64,000 bases of DNA. Origin: Panax quinquefolius. Its lineage: Eukaryota; Streptophyta; Magnoliopsida; Apiales; Araliaceae. A program made the translations under genes and the position numbers. Of this stretch, positions 11,770 through 24,377 are shown piece after piece. The notes beneath the pieces are model-generated. The model saw only the letters and a program-made list of their open reading frames with translations, had not been told where the DNA came from and made no database searches. Position 1 is the stretch's first letter; every line of letters begins with the position of its first letter. The DNA lies in the NCBI GenBank assembly GCA_020205615.1, contig JAINUW010000716.1, positions 372,001-436,000 of the forward strand. The letters are read 5' to 3'.

Positions 11770-12350
11770 ATTTTCCATGATTGGTGTGTATCGTACTGAT
11801 GGTGTTGTTGCACTGTCATTACCCCTTCATCGGGGAAGTATGTTTCCAAGGGTTTGAAATCCCCTGCAGGTGCGGTGGCCAGTTGATCCGCAATTCCTTA
11901 TCCTTTAATGGACTTTTGCATCATGTAGACGATGTCAAATTGTTGTATGATCAAATTCCATCTGGACAACCGGTAATTCAATATGGGTTTACTGAACACG
12001 TACTTGAGAGGATCCACGCGGGATATGAGATGGGTTATGTGACCATGGAGGTAATGCTGTAACCTCATGGAAGCCCATGCTAAAGCACAACAAGTTTTCT
12101 CAATCAGAGTGTACTTGTGTTCACTACTGCTAAATCTTTTGCTGAGGTAGTAGATATCTCTCTCTTGGCCTCTATCGTCTTTTTGTCCCAGCATGTAGCC
12201 CATGGCATTATCATTAAGGGACAGGTACATGAAAAGGGGAACATCATCCCTAGGTGGTACCAAAACAGGAGCGTTCACCAGCTGCTCTTTGATTATAAGG
12301 AAGGCTTATTGACACTCATCGTTCAATTTCTTGGAGGAGTTCTTCCTTAA
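11770..12350 (-). pseudogene. pol: T1 RNase H and start of second RNase H
   Basis: Minus-strand coding with blocks LVPPRDDVPLFMYLSLND, GYMLGQKDDRGQERDIYY, FSSSEHKYTLIEKTCCALAWA and HGHITHLISRVDPLKY, the plant Tat RNase H. A connection segment (QQFDIVYMMQKSIKG) leads towards the second, archaeal-type RNase H, of which only about 30 codons remain before the break at 11770. The upstream part joins the RT connection domain in a shifted frame. The same organisation, complete, is at 41900-42860 on the plus strand. Confidence 0.75.
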
Positions 12351-13497
12351 CAACTTGAAGATAGGCTCACAGGTTGCTGTGAGTTGATAAATGAACCTGC
12401 TAATGAAGTTGATTCTTCCCAAAAATCCCCATATTTCCTTCTCTGTCCGAGGAATGAGCATTTCTTTGATGGCCTAGATCTTGGTGGGATTCAGCTCAAT
12501 CCCTTTGTGGCTGACTACGAAACCTAGCAACTTGCCTAATTTAATGCCAAAGGCGCACTTGGTTGGATTCAACTTCAAGTTGTACTTACGCAACCTATTG
12601 TAAAGCTTTTTGAGATGGTCTAAGTTGTCTTCTTCCCTTCGGGATTTAACAATGATGTCATCCACATTGATCTCTATCTCTTTGTGCATTAAGTAATGAA
12701 AAAGAGCCATCATAGCTCGCTGGTAGGTTACTTCGGCATTAGTGAGGCCAAATGACAATTGTCTATAACAAAAGGTTCCCCAAGGCGTGATGAATGCAGT
12801 TTTCTCATGATCCTCCTCGGCAACCATAATTTGATGATACCCCGCAAAGCAATTAGAAAATGAGTACATGTCATATTGAGTAGTATTGTCAATGAGAATA
12901 TGGATAAATGGCACGGGAAAGCTATCCTTAAGGCAAGCTTTATTCAGATCCCGGTAATCCATGCAAACTCGTACCTTTCCTCCCGGTTTAGGCACGGGGA
13001 CTATATTTGATAGCCATTCAGGATATGTGGACACCATGATGTTGCCAGCTTGAAATTGTTTCACAATTTCTTCTTTAACCTTTAAACTCCACTCAGGTTT
13101 TAATTGCCTTAGCTTCTACCTGACTGGCTTGAATCCCTCTTTAATGGGAAGGCGATGGATGACAACGTCCGTGGGCAAACCCAACATGTCTTCACGAGAC
13201 CATGCAAACACATCCTGGAATTTGGTTAATAGCACAACCATGTCATTCCTTTGGTTTGGAGTGAGGTTTGTACCAATCTAGATCAACCTAGGGCTTTCTA
13301 AGGTTCCGAGATTGAATGAGGTGGTTTGATCAAGATTTGGTTTGGGTTTATCTTCGACCCATTCCTTGATCTCCTGAGGTATCTCAATGTCCTCTTGTAT
13401 TTCCATCAATTCTAAGTCCAACTTTTCATCAAAGTTACAGTCCTTGTGGAGAAAAGGCACCGCATCAGCAGGTACGGGCACATCTAAAATTAGAGTC
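12351..13497 (-). pseudogene. pol: T1 reverse transcriptase
   Basis: Begins after the putative acceptor at 13498 with an acidic linker (DVPVPADAVPFLHKDCNFDEKL) and continues through RT: VPKPGGKVRVCMDYRDLNKA, FAGYHQIMV, WGTFCYRQLSFGLTNA, VDDIIVKS and LNPTKCAFGIKLGKLLGF. Two catalytic positions are altered relative to T2. The motif A Asp is Asn (SFSNCF against SFADCF), and YxDD reads NVDD (about 12660-12668). Stops and a frameshift break the frame near 13060-13130. It would have copied element RNA into DNA; it cannot now. Confidence 0.8.
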
Positions 13498-13644
13498 CTG
13501 AAATAAAATATGATTTCACTTAATATATGAAACGACTCAATCATACAAAGTGTTAGCATGTACTGACAAAATAACTGCTAATACTATACAAAAAAGTAAG
13601 CAGTTAAAGCTATCTACAAGGCAGAGGGATTCTTCCATTTTTAC
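13498..13644 (-). other. Putative intron between protease and RT (T1)
   Basis: On the minus strand a donor G|GTAAAA (13644) and acceptor TTTTATTTCAG|GA (13498) enclose 147 bp of non-coding, stop-rich sequence exactly where coding similarity to T2 is interrupted. T2 has a 149-bp counterpart at 40669-40817 with the same donor and acceptor words. Introns between the protease and RT regions are known in Ogre-type Tat elements. Splicing is inferred, not shown. Confidence 0.55.
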
Positions 13645-14904
13645 CCTTAGCGACAAATGCAAGGAGTGCTGCTCCAATTGTCAAGGGTGAAGTCCTGGTG
13701 GACGGAAGTAATGACGATCATCTTCCTCCTTTTACGGATTGATGACCATAATGTTGGGACAATCATCATCTGGAGTGTATCTATTTGTGTGCTCATCATG
13801 AAAAAAGATGCGTAGATGAGATAATCTCCTTGCGATGTCTTGTTTACGTCTTCGTTCCCTTTCTTCCACTTCAGTATCAGGAATCAGGACCTCTTTTGCT
13901 TTAACTGGTATCGGTTTGGGAAATAGTATAGTTATAACATGGGCTGGAACCTTTACCGAGGACTGTATAGGTTCAGGATCGATAGAAGTGGAGATAATCA
14001 TTTGTATGGTCAAGATGAATGAATCATGCGTGCTTGTGAGGATTCACTGTGACTGGAGCTAGCAGAATAGCCTAATCCAGCTGTCCCTATTTGACTGGGA
14101 ACTTGAATTGGGTGCTTAATACCTTGATGATCTTTGCCTAACCCTTGTCCAGGTTGATGACCCAATGACATCATCTCTTGAGTGGCCGACATTACTTCGA
14201 CAAAAATCTTGGGTGTGAGAGGTGGCACCCCAATGGGATGATAATGAGTGTTACTCACCTCCAGGGCATGGAAACTTACCGACTCAACTTTTGAATTGAA
14301 GTTGATGAGTGGTATGTAACCTTGTTTAGGACATTTCGGCTCAGTATTAACAGTGACTAGGCTATTTTTGATAATGTACTTGAGTTGCTAGTGAAGGGTG
14401 GAAGGGACGGCTCCAGCCATATAAATCCACGGTCTTCCCAAAAGCAGGTTATATCCTGTGTCTATTTTGAGAATGTGAAAGGATACACTGAATGTATATA
14501 GACCAATCTCCATTGGCAGTTTAATCTCTCTCAACGATGTTTCGTCGGGACCCATCAAAAGTTTTGATAACCGTATGGCTGTTTTTGATCTTCTTGGGGT
14601 TGATATTCATCTTCTCCAAGGTAGCATAAGGACAAATATTCAAAGATGAACCTCCATCTATCAAGACTCCTCCTACCATGTATTCGGAGGATAAAACCGC
14701 TATGTGTAATGGCTTGCAATGACCAGTCCCTTCAATGGGTATGTCGTCATCAGTGAAAGATATCACATTGTTGTTAAAAATATGATCAGTCAGATGTTGG
14801 AATTTTTCCACATCCACAGATTTTGGTAAATGAGCTTCTTCCAAGACCCTTAGTAAGATCTTCCTGTGATCTTTGGAAGAGAAAACCAAGTCAAGTATGG
14901 AAAT
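13645..14904 (-). pseudogene. pol: T1 aspartic protease and G-patch
   Basis: The protease core keeps the Tat signature VLIDGGSSLNICPY (about 14700-14620) and downstream VIKTFDGS. After a frameshift near 14520, where the LL.GRPWIH block follows, comes a glycine-rich module, MMSLGHQPGQGLGKDHQGI and TAGLGY (14190-14070). This is a G-patch, an RNA-binding module also found behind some retroviral proteases. A charged segment (KAKEVLIPDTEVEERERRRK) leads to the intron. Order and wording match T2 at 39500-40668. The protease would have matured the polyprotein; stops at several places make this a pseudogene. Confidence 0.75.
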
Positions 14905-17260
14905 TTATTGTGGAGTTTCTCTCAAGCTTAAAATCACCTTGGCTTCGTCATGGCCCATGGTATGAAGGAACTCTTCAATTTTCTCCATAGGAACTTTCCC
15001 ATTTGACCTGATGGTAGGTTTCATCACCCGATGGGGAAGATACAGTGGCTTCTCCTTCGACACTGTAGTAGTTATATGTGATGTAGATCCTTCAGCCTGC
15101 CCATAATCCCATGGAACTTTTTTCAAGCTGACAACAGGATACTGTGGCCTAGATGGCAAGAGAATTGGCTCTGGTGCTGCCACTTTCAAAGGATTGTCAG
15201 CACCTTTGAGTTGAATTGCTTATATTATAAGTGGTCTGGCAGCCAAATCATCCTCAGTGGATATAACTACTACGCCGTCATTCCATTTTATAGGACATGT
15301 GTCCCCACTATCGAGTAATAAAGTGTCGTCATTTGCCATTTGCAGGACACTGCTGTCAATTTAATTCTGAATGAGGTGGCAGAGTGCCCATCATTCTTCT
15401 GCGATGTGACGACGAGAGTGGGAGTGGTACTGACATATTCCATTAGAATTGAACCATCTGGAAAGAGGATTGATTGGAGGTAGAAGGGATTTAATTCTTC
15501 CTTCATTGATTAACATCTGAAATATCTCCTCCATAGGTTGGCCAAGGTATGTAAATTCCCTTTTATTGGCCAAAATCCCGATGGGCTTTCGCACATGCTC
15601 TTTTTACAACTTTATCCACCAGTGTTTCGCTTTCTGAAGGTGAGGATGGAGTATTCATGACAAAAAGAAGGAGACTAACATGCTCTTGACTGACTAATTG
15701 GCGTGTGACTTGGTGTTGATGGATCACCAATTCTACTTATTTGCAAAGAGCCTTAATCTTTCGTTCCATAATGAATTGGAATTGTGCGTAATCCCATTAG
15801 TCAGCACCATCCTTGCTGGTTTGGGAAGATTCAACAACAAAATTAGAACTCTGTCCACTGCTCCAATTAATCATATTAACCTCTTCTTCTTTGTGTTAAG
15901 GAAGAGGGTTGTCTTGCACATGAGGTTGGTCGAGTTTAGTCACCACAATCTCCCCATTGTCGATTAAGTCTTAGATCTTGTGTTTTAAGGTCCAGCAATC
16001 CTGAGTGTCATGTCCTAGTGCCCGACATGATAAGAACACTTCCGTGTAGCATTGTAACCTTTCCCATTTGGGTTGGCTGGTGGAAGAAGATGTGTAATTT
16101 TCTTCTGAGTAGTTAGAAGATTGAGAACATTCTCGAGTGAATCCCCTAGGGGTGTGAATACTTGATTGCGTTGGATTTCTCCACCCTTTGGCAATGTGGG
16201 GTTGGAAGACTGTGCTGGAAAAGGGGAGTAGTTTTTCCTTTGGATGGGAATGCTCTTACTGCCTTTTTGACCTTGTAGTATCAAGGAAACATCCTCTTCT
16301 TTCTTTTTATGGACCCTTCGGGGGTTGTTTCCATAAGTTCCGGTCTAGATGTGCTAAGCAACAGCTTTTAGAGCGGCTAGGTCTTAAATTTTTCCTGACT
16401 TCAATCCCATCTTAACCATCTCTCCATGTTTAATAATTTCAGGAAATGGTTTACTAATTCCAGCTAAGACTCTCTCATAGAAAGGGGCTTCTTGTATGTC
16501 TATAAAAGTCATCACCATTTCTAACTCTGTCATAGAAGGAATAACTTGAGCAGCAAGGAGCCTCCACCTTTGAGCATATTCTCTAAATGACTCATTAGTC
16601 TGTTTCTTGACCTTGGAAATATGGTACCAGTCAGGAGCCATCTGAGACTGGACGTTGTACTGAGTGAGGAAGGCATGAGCTAACTCTTCCTAGCTGTTTA
16701 TTTTAGAATTGTCTAATCTGGTATACCATGACCGGGCTTCTCTAGTTAGACTCTTTTGAAACAGCTGCATTGTGAACTTCTCATTCTCGGCATAAGATCC
16801 GAGTTCTCCAATGGATACCTTCAAATATGTGTAAGGATCTCTTAACCCATCATACTTTTTAAAGTCAGGAGTCTTGAACTTCTCTGGATAATGAACACCA
16901 GGGAATATACAAAGATCAGCATAGCAAACACTCCCGTGTGCTCCAATCCCTTTTATAGACCGAATGGTCTCTTCCATTTGAAGGACTTTTTTTCCTGATA
17001 TCACTGGTGTCTAGATCTTCCTTGAGATGGGTGTTTTCAGGAATTTTGTTGGTCGTGTCCAACTGAAGTTCTGAAATTGTTTTATCCGAACCTTGTGTTC
17101 CTCCCTGTGTAGAGGATTCTGTATATATGGGTATTCGTGAAACCTGAGTAGACTAGTGTAGTTCTTTAAGTAGAACAACCAAATATGTAATTTGTTTGCT
17201 TAATCCATCAAAATCTTCTCAAGAGACAGGAGCAGGATTAGACTTGTTAAATGAAGACAT
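14905..17260 (-). pseudogene. gag: T1 gag
   Basis: The frame starts at ATG 17260 (MSSFNKSNPAPV) and is broken by several stops and shifts. The capsid part (17000-16380) has FKTPDFKKYDGLRDP, LTREARSWYTRLD, FREYAQRWRLLAAQV and FYERVLAGISKPFPEI, typical of Tat/Athila gag. Two degenerate zinc-finger-like segments follow, CSYHVGH (about 16020) and CQYHSHSRRH (about 15420), separated by a repeated module (PLGDSLENVLNLLTTQ and LGQPMEEIFQMLINEG). A proline-rich linker (15189-14905) leads into protease. Length fits a full Tat gag. It would form the capsid and bind element RNA. Confidence 0.75.
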
Positions 17261-17985
17261 AATTGGTTGTAACTCATGGCCTTTTTGGACTTTGAACGGG
17301 TAACAGGCCCAATTGTTTCCCTACAAAAACTTATGTAGTTTAGTCTTAGGGAATGTATAAAATGTTTACATGATATCATAATGTGTCCATTTTAGGAATA
17401 TTATACTATAAAACAGGTGTCATTTGATAGCATGTTAAGCCTCAATATGCATGTACACATATTCTTAATATTTTCCAGTACATAGATATTAACATGGAAT
17501 CAAATTACAAGTAATTGCCTTTACAAGTAATTGAAAATGGAAAGCATGAAGAGACTTTCCTCCACGTTTGGTTTATCAGAGGCTGACCTATCTTAGGTTA
17601 CTCTCGCGACTTTTTGGCATGAAGGTTCCCAGATCATCACAAGTTACTTGACAGGAAGTTAATTTGGTCTTTCAACTAGAGCGAATATGGGTGGTGCCTT
17701 TCTTGAGCCTCGTTGGAATTAGTCTCCCTATGAGTCCAGTAATCAAACATCGACAGGATAGCCTTCTGGTGGAGGAATCACACAACATACATTCACATGT
17801 AATGTGTCTCACCGTTATGGGAATGATGACATGTGCGAAGCACTAATATCACAGATAGATATATTGTAGTGAAGTAAGTAAAATGTATTCGTACACATTC
17901 ATCAAAATGTAAATGCAACATCGACAAACAAGCATATAACAGTTTTGAAAAGCTTGTAGTAACGGCTTAAGTCCTCTTACTGAAG
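17261..17985 (-). other. T1 5' leader
   Basis: Untranslated leader between primer site and gag. I see no conserved ORF or repeat. Packaging signals could lie here but cannot be recognised by eye. Confidence 0.5.
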
Positions 17986-18003
17986 TCCCCAGCAGAGTCG
18001 CCA
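17986..18003 (-). other. Primer binding site of T1
   Basis: On the minus strand TGGCGACTCTGCTGGGGA lies two bases after the LTR end and would pair with the 3' end of a tRNA ending ...GAGUCGCCA. Tat/Ogre elements are generally described as using an Arg tRNA; I have not verified the tRNA identity. Confidence 0.7.
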
Positions 18004-18005
18004 CC

Positions 18006-19226
18006 TATCGACGTCAGGATTTTTATTGTCCCTCTTCTGTTCTTGTCTTTTGGTGTTCTCATGTTAGGTGAGATTTGTTTGAAAAAACAAGTTGTGAAAA
18101 GGTTTGACATTTATATGTCGATGATTTGACTGTAAGAGTCGCCTGTTGGTTTTTTAAATGGTTGTACCAACACAACTGAGAAAAGGTTTGCACATTGACC
18201 CAGTGATGTGACACTGCTAAACGGGTCTGTGAAACCGAGATTCATTAGGGTCCGGGGACTTGCTTATGCAGAGGGATGGTGTTAGGCACCCCCCGACATC
18301 CGTGCTACCACTGTTATCGCCACTTTTCAATTAAACTGTTATATGAATATGTGTGTATATGTGTGTGTGTGGATCAATGTGCAGTTATTTGGAAGTAGTG
18401 TTATGCCTCATTCGCACCTATATACACAGGGTTTGAATTTGTATAAAAATTCAGTTTTAAACAAGATATAGCAATGATGTTTTGTAAAAGAGGTTTTTCA
18501 AACCCTGTGCTCAATAGTAATTAAGGCCTTTTGATACTTCCATTTTATTAAAATTTCGGCTTGATTGCTTTTGTTTTCGAGATGCGAAGCATCTTCGAGA
18601 AAATAATGTATAAAGAAGTGCCGAACTCCTCATGGGCATGAAAGCCATCTAAGAAAATTTAAACTCCGTGAATAATTTATAAGCTGCTTACAGCTGAAAA
18701 TGTCCATCACGGGAACTGAATCTAGATTCAGTAGACTGAATTTGTGATCACATGATTTCTAGGCTCACATGATGCAGCAATTTATATGAAAGCAGTAAGC
18801 AATTATATATATAAAAGTTGTTAAATATATATACTGACATGATCAACCACCACGAAGCACCTCCATGAGGGATCAAAAATGTAAATATATAAAAGTGGTA
18901 AATATATATATAGGGACATCATCAACCACCACGAAGCACCTCCATGGGGGATCAGAAATGTAAATAAAGCAATAAAGACGATCAACCACCACAAAGTAAA
19001 CTCCAGGCGGAATGGAATGTAAATAAAGTTGTAAAAATGACCAACCATTATGAAGTAAACTCTAGGCGGGACAGAATGTAAATAAAGTAGTAAAAGGCCA
19101 CAGAGTAAACTCTAGGCGGGATGAAATGTAAATAAAGCAGTAAAAGGCCACGAAGTAAACTCCAGCACTCAAGCGAAGAACGCATAGAATATAAAATCCG
19201 GGCTCATTGAGCGAGTAGTCCCAATA

Positions 19227-19263
<37 letters not shown>

Positions 19264-20438
19264 AAATAAAAACCACGGACCGAAGTCCAAGCATACACAC
19301 GCAACACGATTCTCAATTTGAAGAATGGTGTGTGCAAAGTAGAAGAGAAAGGCTTTAAAGTGTGTAACAAGGCTTATAGTGGACTGCCAAAGAAGACTTC
19401 TATATCTTTAAATGGATGAACACTTGGCTCTCGCCAATAAAAATATGACTGAATATAAGCTCACAAGTGTTTAAAATGAGAAAACACTCTATTTAGGGTG
19501 TGTATAGAGCAAATTGGACAGGGCTTCCTTGCCGTTTTCTCTTACAAAATGGCCACCCCAAACCCTCTATTTATTGAGGAGGGAGCTGTAGGTACACCCG
19601 CGGCAGCTGCAGATGTACCCGTGACTGCGTGGGGTGCCCCGGGCTCCGCAAGTCCCGCCATCTCGAAGTACGTGCACGCGTACAATGTGTTGTCTGCTCG
19701 AACTTGCAGAACTTCAATCTTATTGAGGTCTATAAGACCTTTTATGGAGTGATATTATCGAGAGCTGCGCCATGACATGGGATTAGAGGTTGTCAGAAGT
19801 CAAGAAGATTGAACCATGCCCTTGGTCTTCAAGCTTCAAATTCTATCCGGTGTGCTGCCTTGCGTAGTAGTCACTCGAGATTGGAACTCCTTGGTTCTTG
19901 TGGGACATTGTTGTGTAGAATATATGTTGAACTGTTAGGTTGAGACGGCGTAATGTGGGATGAAGGTGGTAAAATGACGTTTTTTCCCCTCATTTGGGTT
20001 ATCTCCGGTTTGGGCTAATAAAGCATTCGTTGCTCAGGGTTGTCTCTTAGATTGGGCTGCTCCAACTACTAGATGTCCTCCGGGTTATCTTTGAGGTGTG
20101 CCTGACCTCTCGGGGTTAACTCCGGGTTTGGAGCTGAGTGCCTCAGTGTGATTTCTGAGGTTGAAGCTGACTGTATAGGTTGAAACGAGCATCTCCGGGG
20201 TTATCTCCAGAACTACAACTGCACTCTTTGGGATTATCTCCAAGGTTGACATTGTCTTTCCTGGTGTTGTTTTCGAGACTAAGACTGAGTATCTTGTGGT
20301 TATCTCCAAGATGAAACGACCTTTTCCGGTTCGATTTTTGGTATTGAGCTGAGCTGTCCTCAAGGGTTATCTCTGAAAGACGATTCTTCCGTCCTGTAAT
20401 GTTAGTAACAGGTATGCAGAAAATTTCGAGTGTCTACA
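18006..20438 (-). mobile_element. 5' LTR of T1
   Basis: The minus-strand LTR is 2,433 bp, starting TGTAGACACTCGAAATTTT at 20438 and ending CCTGACGTCGATA at 18006 (terminal CA changed to TA). It contains the GATAACCCC-type repeats (about 20390-19980), a GC-rich promoter box (19640-19580) before a TATA-like AATAAATAGAGGG (about 19565), a (TA)n tract (19229-19260) and tandem repeats (18822-19165). It is collinear with the T2 LTR (55466-57939). Short ORFs inside are repeat artefacts. Confidence 0.85.
18822..19165 (-). repeat. Tandem repeats in T1 LTR
   Basis: About six degenerate units of 50-75 bp, each with a variant of GATCAACCACCACGAAG, a purine/GC word (CACCTCCATGGGGGATCA or TAAACTCCAGGCGG) and AATGTAAATAAAGYAGTAAA. 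The T2 LTR has about three of the same units (56930-57135), so copy number varies between LTRs of one family. Confidence 0.7.
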
Positions 20439-20710
20439 CGTATTTCTCAGAAGTTCAAAAATAATTCCCGAGCAAAAATCAGTGAATACTGTTTTTAAGA
20501 TAATTTCTCAAAAAACTTTTATTTTCGTCTTGGAAATTTAAACACTTTAATTCCTTCACGTAGTCAAAATACTACGACATTCCAACATCTTTAGGTTATA
20601 GAACGACATTCATCTTGCTAACACATAATAATAACATATAATATAATTTTATTCATTATTTAATTAAATAAAATTATTTTACAATAAATTTGAATTTCTC
20701 GGTTGTTACG
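20439..20710 (-). mobile_element. 3' LTR fragment of chromovirus O
   Basis: The first 272 bp of an LTR on the minus strand, beginning CGTAACAACCGAG (TG changed to CG) and sharing words such as GTTCTATAACCT and AAGACGAAAATAAAA with the LTR at 45865-49894. It ends at the T1 insertion point; the remainder is not found on the far side of T1. A minus-strand polypurine tract AAGGGGAGAAGAA (20723-20711) precedes it. Confidence 0.7.
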
Positions 20711-20723
20711 TTCTTCTCCCCTT
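20711..20723 (-). other. Polypurine tract of chromovirus O
   Basis: AAGGGGAGAAGAA on the minus strand, immediately before the O 3' LTR. It would prime plus-strand DNA synthesis. Confidence 0.65.
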
Positions 20724-20768
20724 ATAAAGATTTTGTCCCTAGAATCACATCTTACATTACACAAATAA

Positions 20769-21594
20769 CTAAGGGTAATCCCTCCTCATCTTTTCTTCCA
20801 ATTCCCACATTGCTTCTTCGGCATCGTGGTTTTTCCATAACACCTTTACCGAAGGTATAACTTTGTTCCGCAGAACTTGCTCTTTTCTATCGATGGTTTG
20901 AGTTGACATCTCTTCATATGTTAAGTCCTTCTCGATATGAATAGGTTCATACTCTATTACGTGCTTATAATCCGGCTTATAAGGACGTAACACAGATACA
21001 TGAAATACATTATGTATTCGTTCTAAGTCTCGAGGTAATGTTATCATATAAGCTACCTCTCCTACCCTTTTTAACATTTCAAAAGTTATCTTTCCAAAGC
21101 ATATCTTTCCTTTCCAGGTAGATACCTTTAGAAATACATAGGATCCTACTTCAAACTCCCTATTTACTCGATACGAGTCCACATACTTTTTCTGTCTGTC
21201 TTGTGCTGCTACGAGACGCATCCGTATCAACTTCACTACATCCGCTGTCTAGTGCACCAATTCTGGCCCTAGCATTCAGTGTTCTCCCACTTCATCCCAA
21301 CACAATGGTGTTCTACCCTTCTTTCTGTATAAATCTTCGTAAGGCGGCATGCCTATGCTTACATGATAACAATTGTTATACGTAAATTCTACTTATGGTA
21401 GATGATCATCCCAACTATCCTTAAAATCCATGACGCAAGATCTCAGCATATCTTCTAACGTCTGAATTGTTCTCTCGCTCTGACCATCAACTTGTAGATG
21501 ATATGCCGTACTCAACTTCAATTGCGTCCCCATCTGTTCTAGCAGAACCCTCCAAAAGTTCAATGTGAATCGTGGATCATGATCTGACACAATC
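20769..21594 (-). pseudogene. pol: O integrase C-terminal half with chromodomain
   Basis: Continues the integrase interrupted by element N. It shows the second catalytic Asp (SDHDPRFT) and the catalytic Glu region (VDGQSERTIQTLEDML), then after three in-frame stops the C-terminal DNA-binding part (RLVAAQDRQKKY, LGPELV). It ends with a chromodomain-like tail (VLWKNHDAEEAMWELEEKM) at about 20850-20780, typical of Tekay/Del-type chromoviruses. The chromodomain is thought to steer integration towards heterochromatin. The last 155 codons are open. The segment matches the 30912-31430 part across the CAATC duplication. Confidence 0.85.
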
Positions 21595-24189
21595 TGTAAG
21601 ACCCCAACTTATTATAAATGAAATTGAATTTTCTCTATTTATTATTTTGAAATAGTAAGGGTTGATTTGATTAATGTGGTTAGTTATGGGTAAAATGCGC
21701 AAATATCTTAAATAAGCAAGAGGGTATAAAATATTCATTATTGTCGGGAAATATTCGTTTGGTCGTGGAATATTCTTACTGTCGGGGAATATTCATACGA
21801 CTACGCAGCCTTGTGTGGGCCCCATAATAGAAAGCGTTTGGATGAAGAAAATGACAAGTATACTTTTTTTTTATAAATAACGACGTAGTTGTTACCGTTA
21901 ACACTATTAGAATACCCGGTGGTTTAAACATGGTAGCACACGGTATTGCACCAATTATTGATTCTTACGTAAGAAGGCTTTACTTAATAATTGTTACAGT
22001 AATTATTGTTCAATATTTTATTTTATTTATTCAATAATTGCTACGTTGATATTTTATATTATTATTATTTCAATAATTGTCACTACATAGTATTTCCCAT
22101 TATCAGATCAATAATCTATATTATTTGAATAATATTATCAGATAGCATTATTGGAAATGTCCAGAAAGTTCTGTCGAGGAAAGGGGTTAGGTCATCTAAT
22201 TGTGCGCCAATAAGAAAAAATCCTTATCGGAAAGCCCCCTCTTTCCTGGGAACGGCCTGGTTGTCATTATTGCGATTCTGTAATATTATTTGTGAATAAT
22301 TAATTATTGATTTATATGATAAGGAAAATATTTATTTATGTGGATATAAATGGAGGAATTTTTAGAAAAGTGACAATTGTTGAAAATTGATATTTTATCT
22401 TTTCTAATAAAATAATTCATTTAAATATATTATTATATTTCAATAATATAATAATGGTGATATTCTTACAATGAATGTGTGATATATGAGTAAATGAGGA
22501 GGAAGAGTATTTTTTTTACATTAAATGTTAAAAACATGTTAAACATGTTGGCGGGCCACATTTTTGACTGAAATTTGATTATAGTCTGTAAAATACTCCG
22601 TATGTGGATTTCGGTCAATTTCTGTTTGGAATTTGAAAAACTTAAAGCCACAAAGTTGTATAGAATTAAATTTTCTATAGAATGGACATAAGATTCTATT
22701 TTTTCTGATAAAAAGGCTATTTATTATGAATTATTAAAGTTATGGAATAATTAATTTTTGAAGTTTTAAATATTTTTTTATAGAAAAACGTTTTTGTTAT
22801 GATTGGTGGGCCTCACTTATTGTTAAACATGCTAAAATAAGATTATTCAAAGTGGGCGTAGGAATTTTTAAAAAAGTAATAATATTTTATTAAATCTTCT
22901 GCTTTGGTGTTCTAAACATTTTCCTATAAATAGGGTGCTTAGGTTAGAATTGAAAATCACACCAAAAACTAAAGTTTTCTCTCTCTATATATTATTGAGC
23001 GTATTTTGTGAGTATTTAGATACATTGAGTGTTCCTATACGGTGCAAGTTCTCTTCAGTGTTATATCTGATATTCCAGCTAGAAGTACTATTCTTTTGAG
23101 GTAAGGGATATTATTTTATTCGTAAATGATACTATTTCTTTCAATATCATTATGCCAAAATATAGGTATGAATTTTATTGTGAAATTTCTACCTTTTTAT
23201 GTCGGGGTTAGTATTCACGTATACGGCACTATTCACGAATACGACACTATTCACCGAAAAATAAAATTTTCTCTTCTTTGTCCCAGATGTCTATTTTTGT
23301 TACTATCTTTGATTGTATCCATGTTTTGATCTCTATTCTTGAATTTTAGTCCACTATGGTATATTATGGGGTGTTTTTGAACATGGATAAACTGAAGTAC
23401 GAAACCTTAATATTTGTTTTTTTGTCTCACTGGATTCGTTTTCTTTAAAATATTTTTCATCATCCTCAATCTTAAATGATGATATAACTGAATATCTTTG
23501 ACCTGTAATGCAAAGATGAATGATTTCCTGATGAATATCTTTGGCCCGTAGTGCAAAGATGAACAGATGTAAAGATGAACATGACCAACTGATGAATATC
23601 TTTGGCCTGTAGTGCAAAGATTAATATTTGATTCAACATGTATATTGATTGATGTTACAAGTATAAAATATTTATGATGGACTTTTCAATTCATAGATGA
23701 TAGTAGATTTCATTCTTGACTTAACTCTTCTAATGAATTGTTATTTCCGCTGCAAATATTAATCTGAAACTTGTTGTCTATTATATTCTATCAGATTTTT
23801 CCCTGTTGAGAACTAACGATAATTTGTTATATATTATCTTAGTCATAATATTCTTTTACTGGGCTAGTTGAGCTCACCCTTTTCCTTTTTGTTCTATTTT
23901 TCTTCTCAGGAAGCGAGAATATATCGGGAAGTTGTAGGGGTGTGGAGTGATGTTCCAAGGCAGCTGTTATAGTAGTCCTCGCTACTTTGTAAAATAGTGT
24001 ATCAATAATTATAATGAGGACTTATTTGAGTGTGGATATTGTCTAGAAGACAATATTTGTATTTAAACTCATAATTTATGTGTTGTCGTATTTTGCACGA
24101 CAACTGTATTAATAAAGTTATAGTTGTTTCTGTACAATGTTTTTGACGACTCAGAATGAGTGATGTATACCTATTTGGTGGGTGTCACA
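21595..24189 (+). mobile_element. 5' LTR of element N
   Basis: 2,595 bp from TGTAAGACCCC to GGGTGTCACA. TATA box CTATAAATAGGG at about 22925 with a CT-rich start region behind it. A threefold repeat with core GAATATCTTTGGCCTGTAG lies at 23490-23625. The word GTTGAGCTCACCC near 23868 is the usual downstream LTR word of this clade. Confidence 0.9.
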
Positions 24190-24191
24190 GT

Positions 24192-24203
24192 TGATATCAG
24201 AGC
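24192..24203 (+). other. Primer binding site of element N, iMet type
   Basis: TGATATCAGAGC, one change from TGGTATCAGAGC, starts two bases after the LTR end. Confidence 0.8.
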
Positions 24204-24377
24204 TTAAGGATATGGTCTCTGGCGGAGATCGGGGAATAGAACTAGGAGGGGAGAGACAAGTAAATCCTTCGCTAGTGTGTCTTACCTAAGCTTATTTGTT
24301 TGTTAGTCAGAATATAGGGATATTATGTTATATGTTAATTTCTTTAATTAAACCTTGTTTTATGGCAGTATTTGAGA

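Larger units (their letters stand above)
11770..20438 (-). mobile_element. Tat-lineage Ty3/gypsy element T1 (3'-truncated)
   Basis: Minus-strand element keeping 5' LTR (20438-18006), primer site, leader, gag, protease with G-patch, a putative intron, RT, RNase H and the first codons of the second RNase H. It is cut at 11770, so integrase, any antisense cargo and the 3' LTR are missing. It inserted into the 3' LTR of the minus-strand chromovirus O. Domain order and the dual RNase H place it in the Tat clade with T2 (39474-57939). Frames are broken and at least two RT catalytic residues are changed, so it is inactive. Confidence 0.8.

Noticed and set aside
11781..12350. Plus-strand ORFs opposite T1 RNase H
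   Set aside because: Shadows of the minus-strand pol frame, which has clear RNase H motifs.
17986..18003. Possible tRNA gene end
   Set aside because: Only the tRNA 3' complement is present, directly behind an LTR; it is a primer binding site. The same holds for 10106-10117 and 24192-24203.
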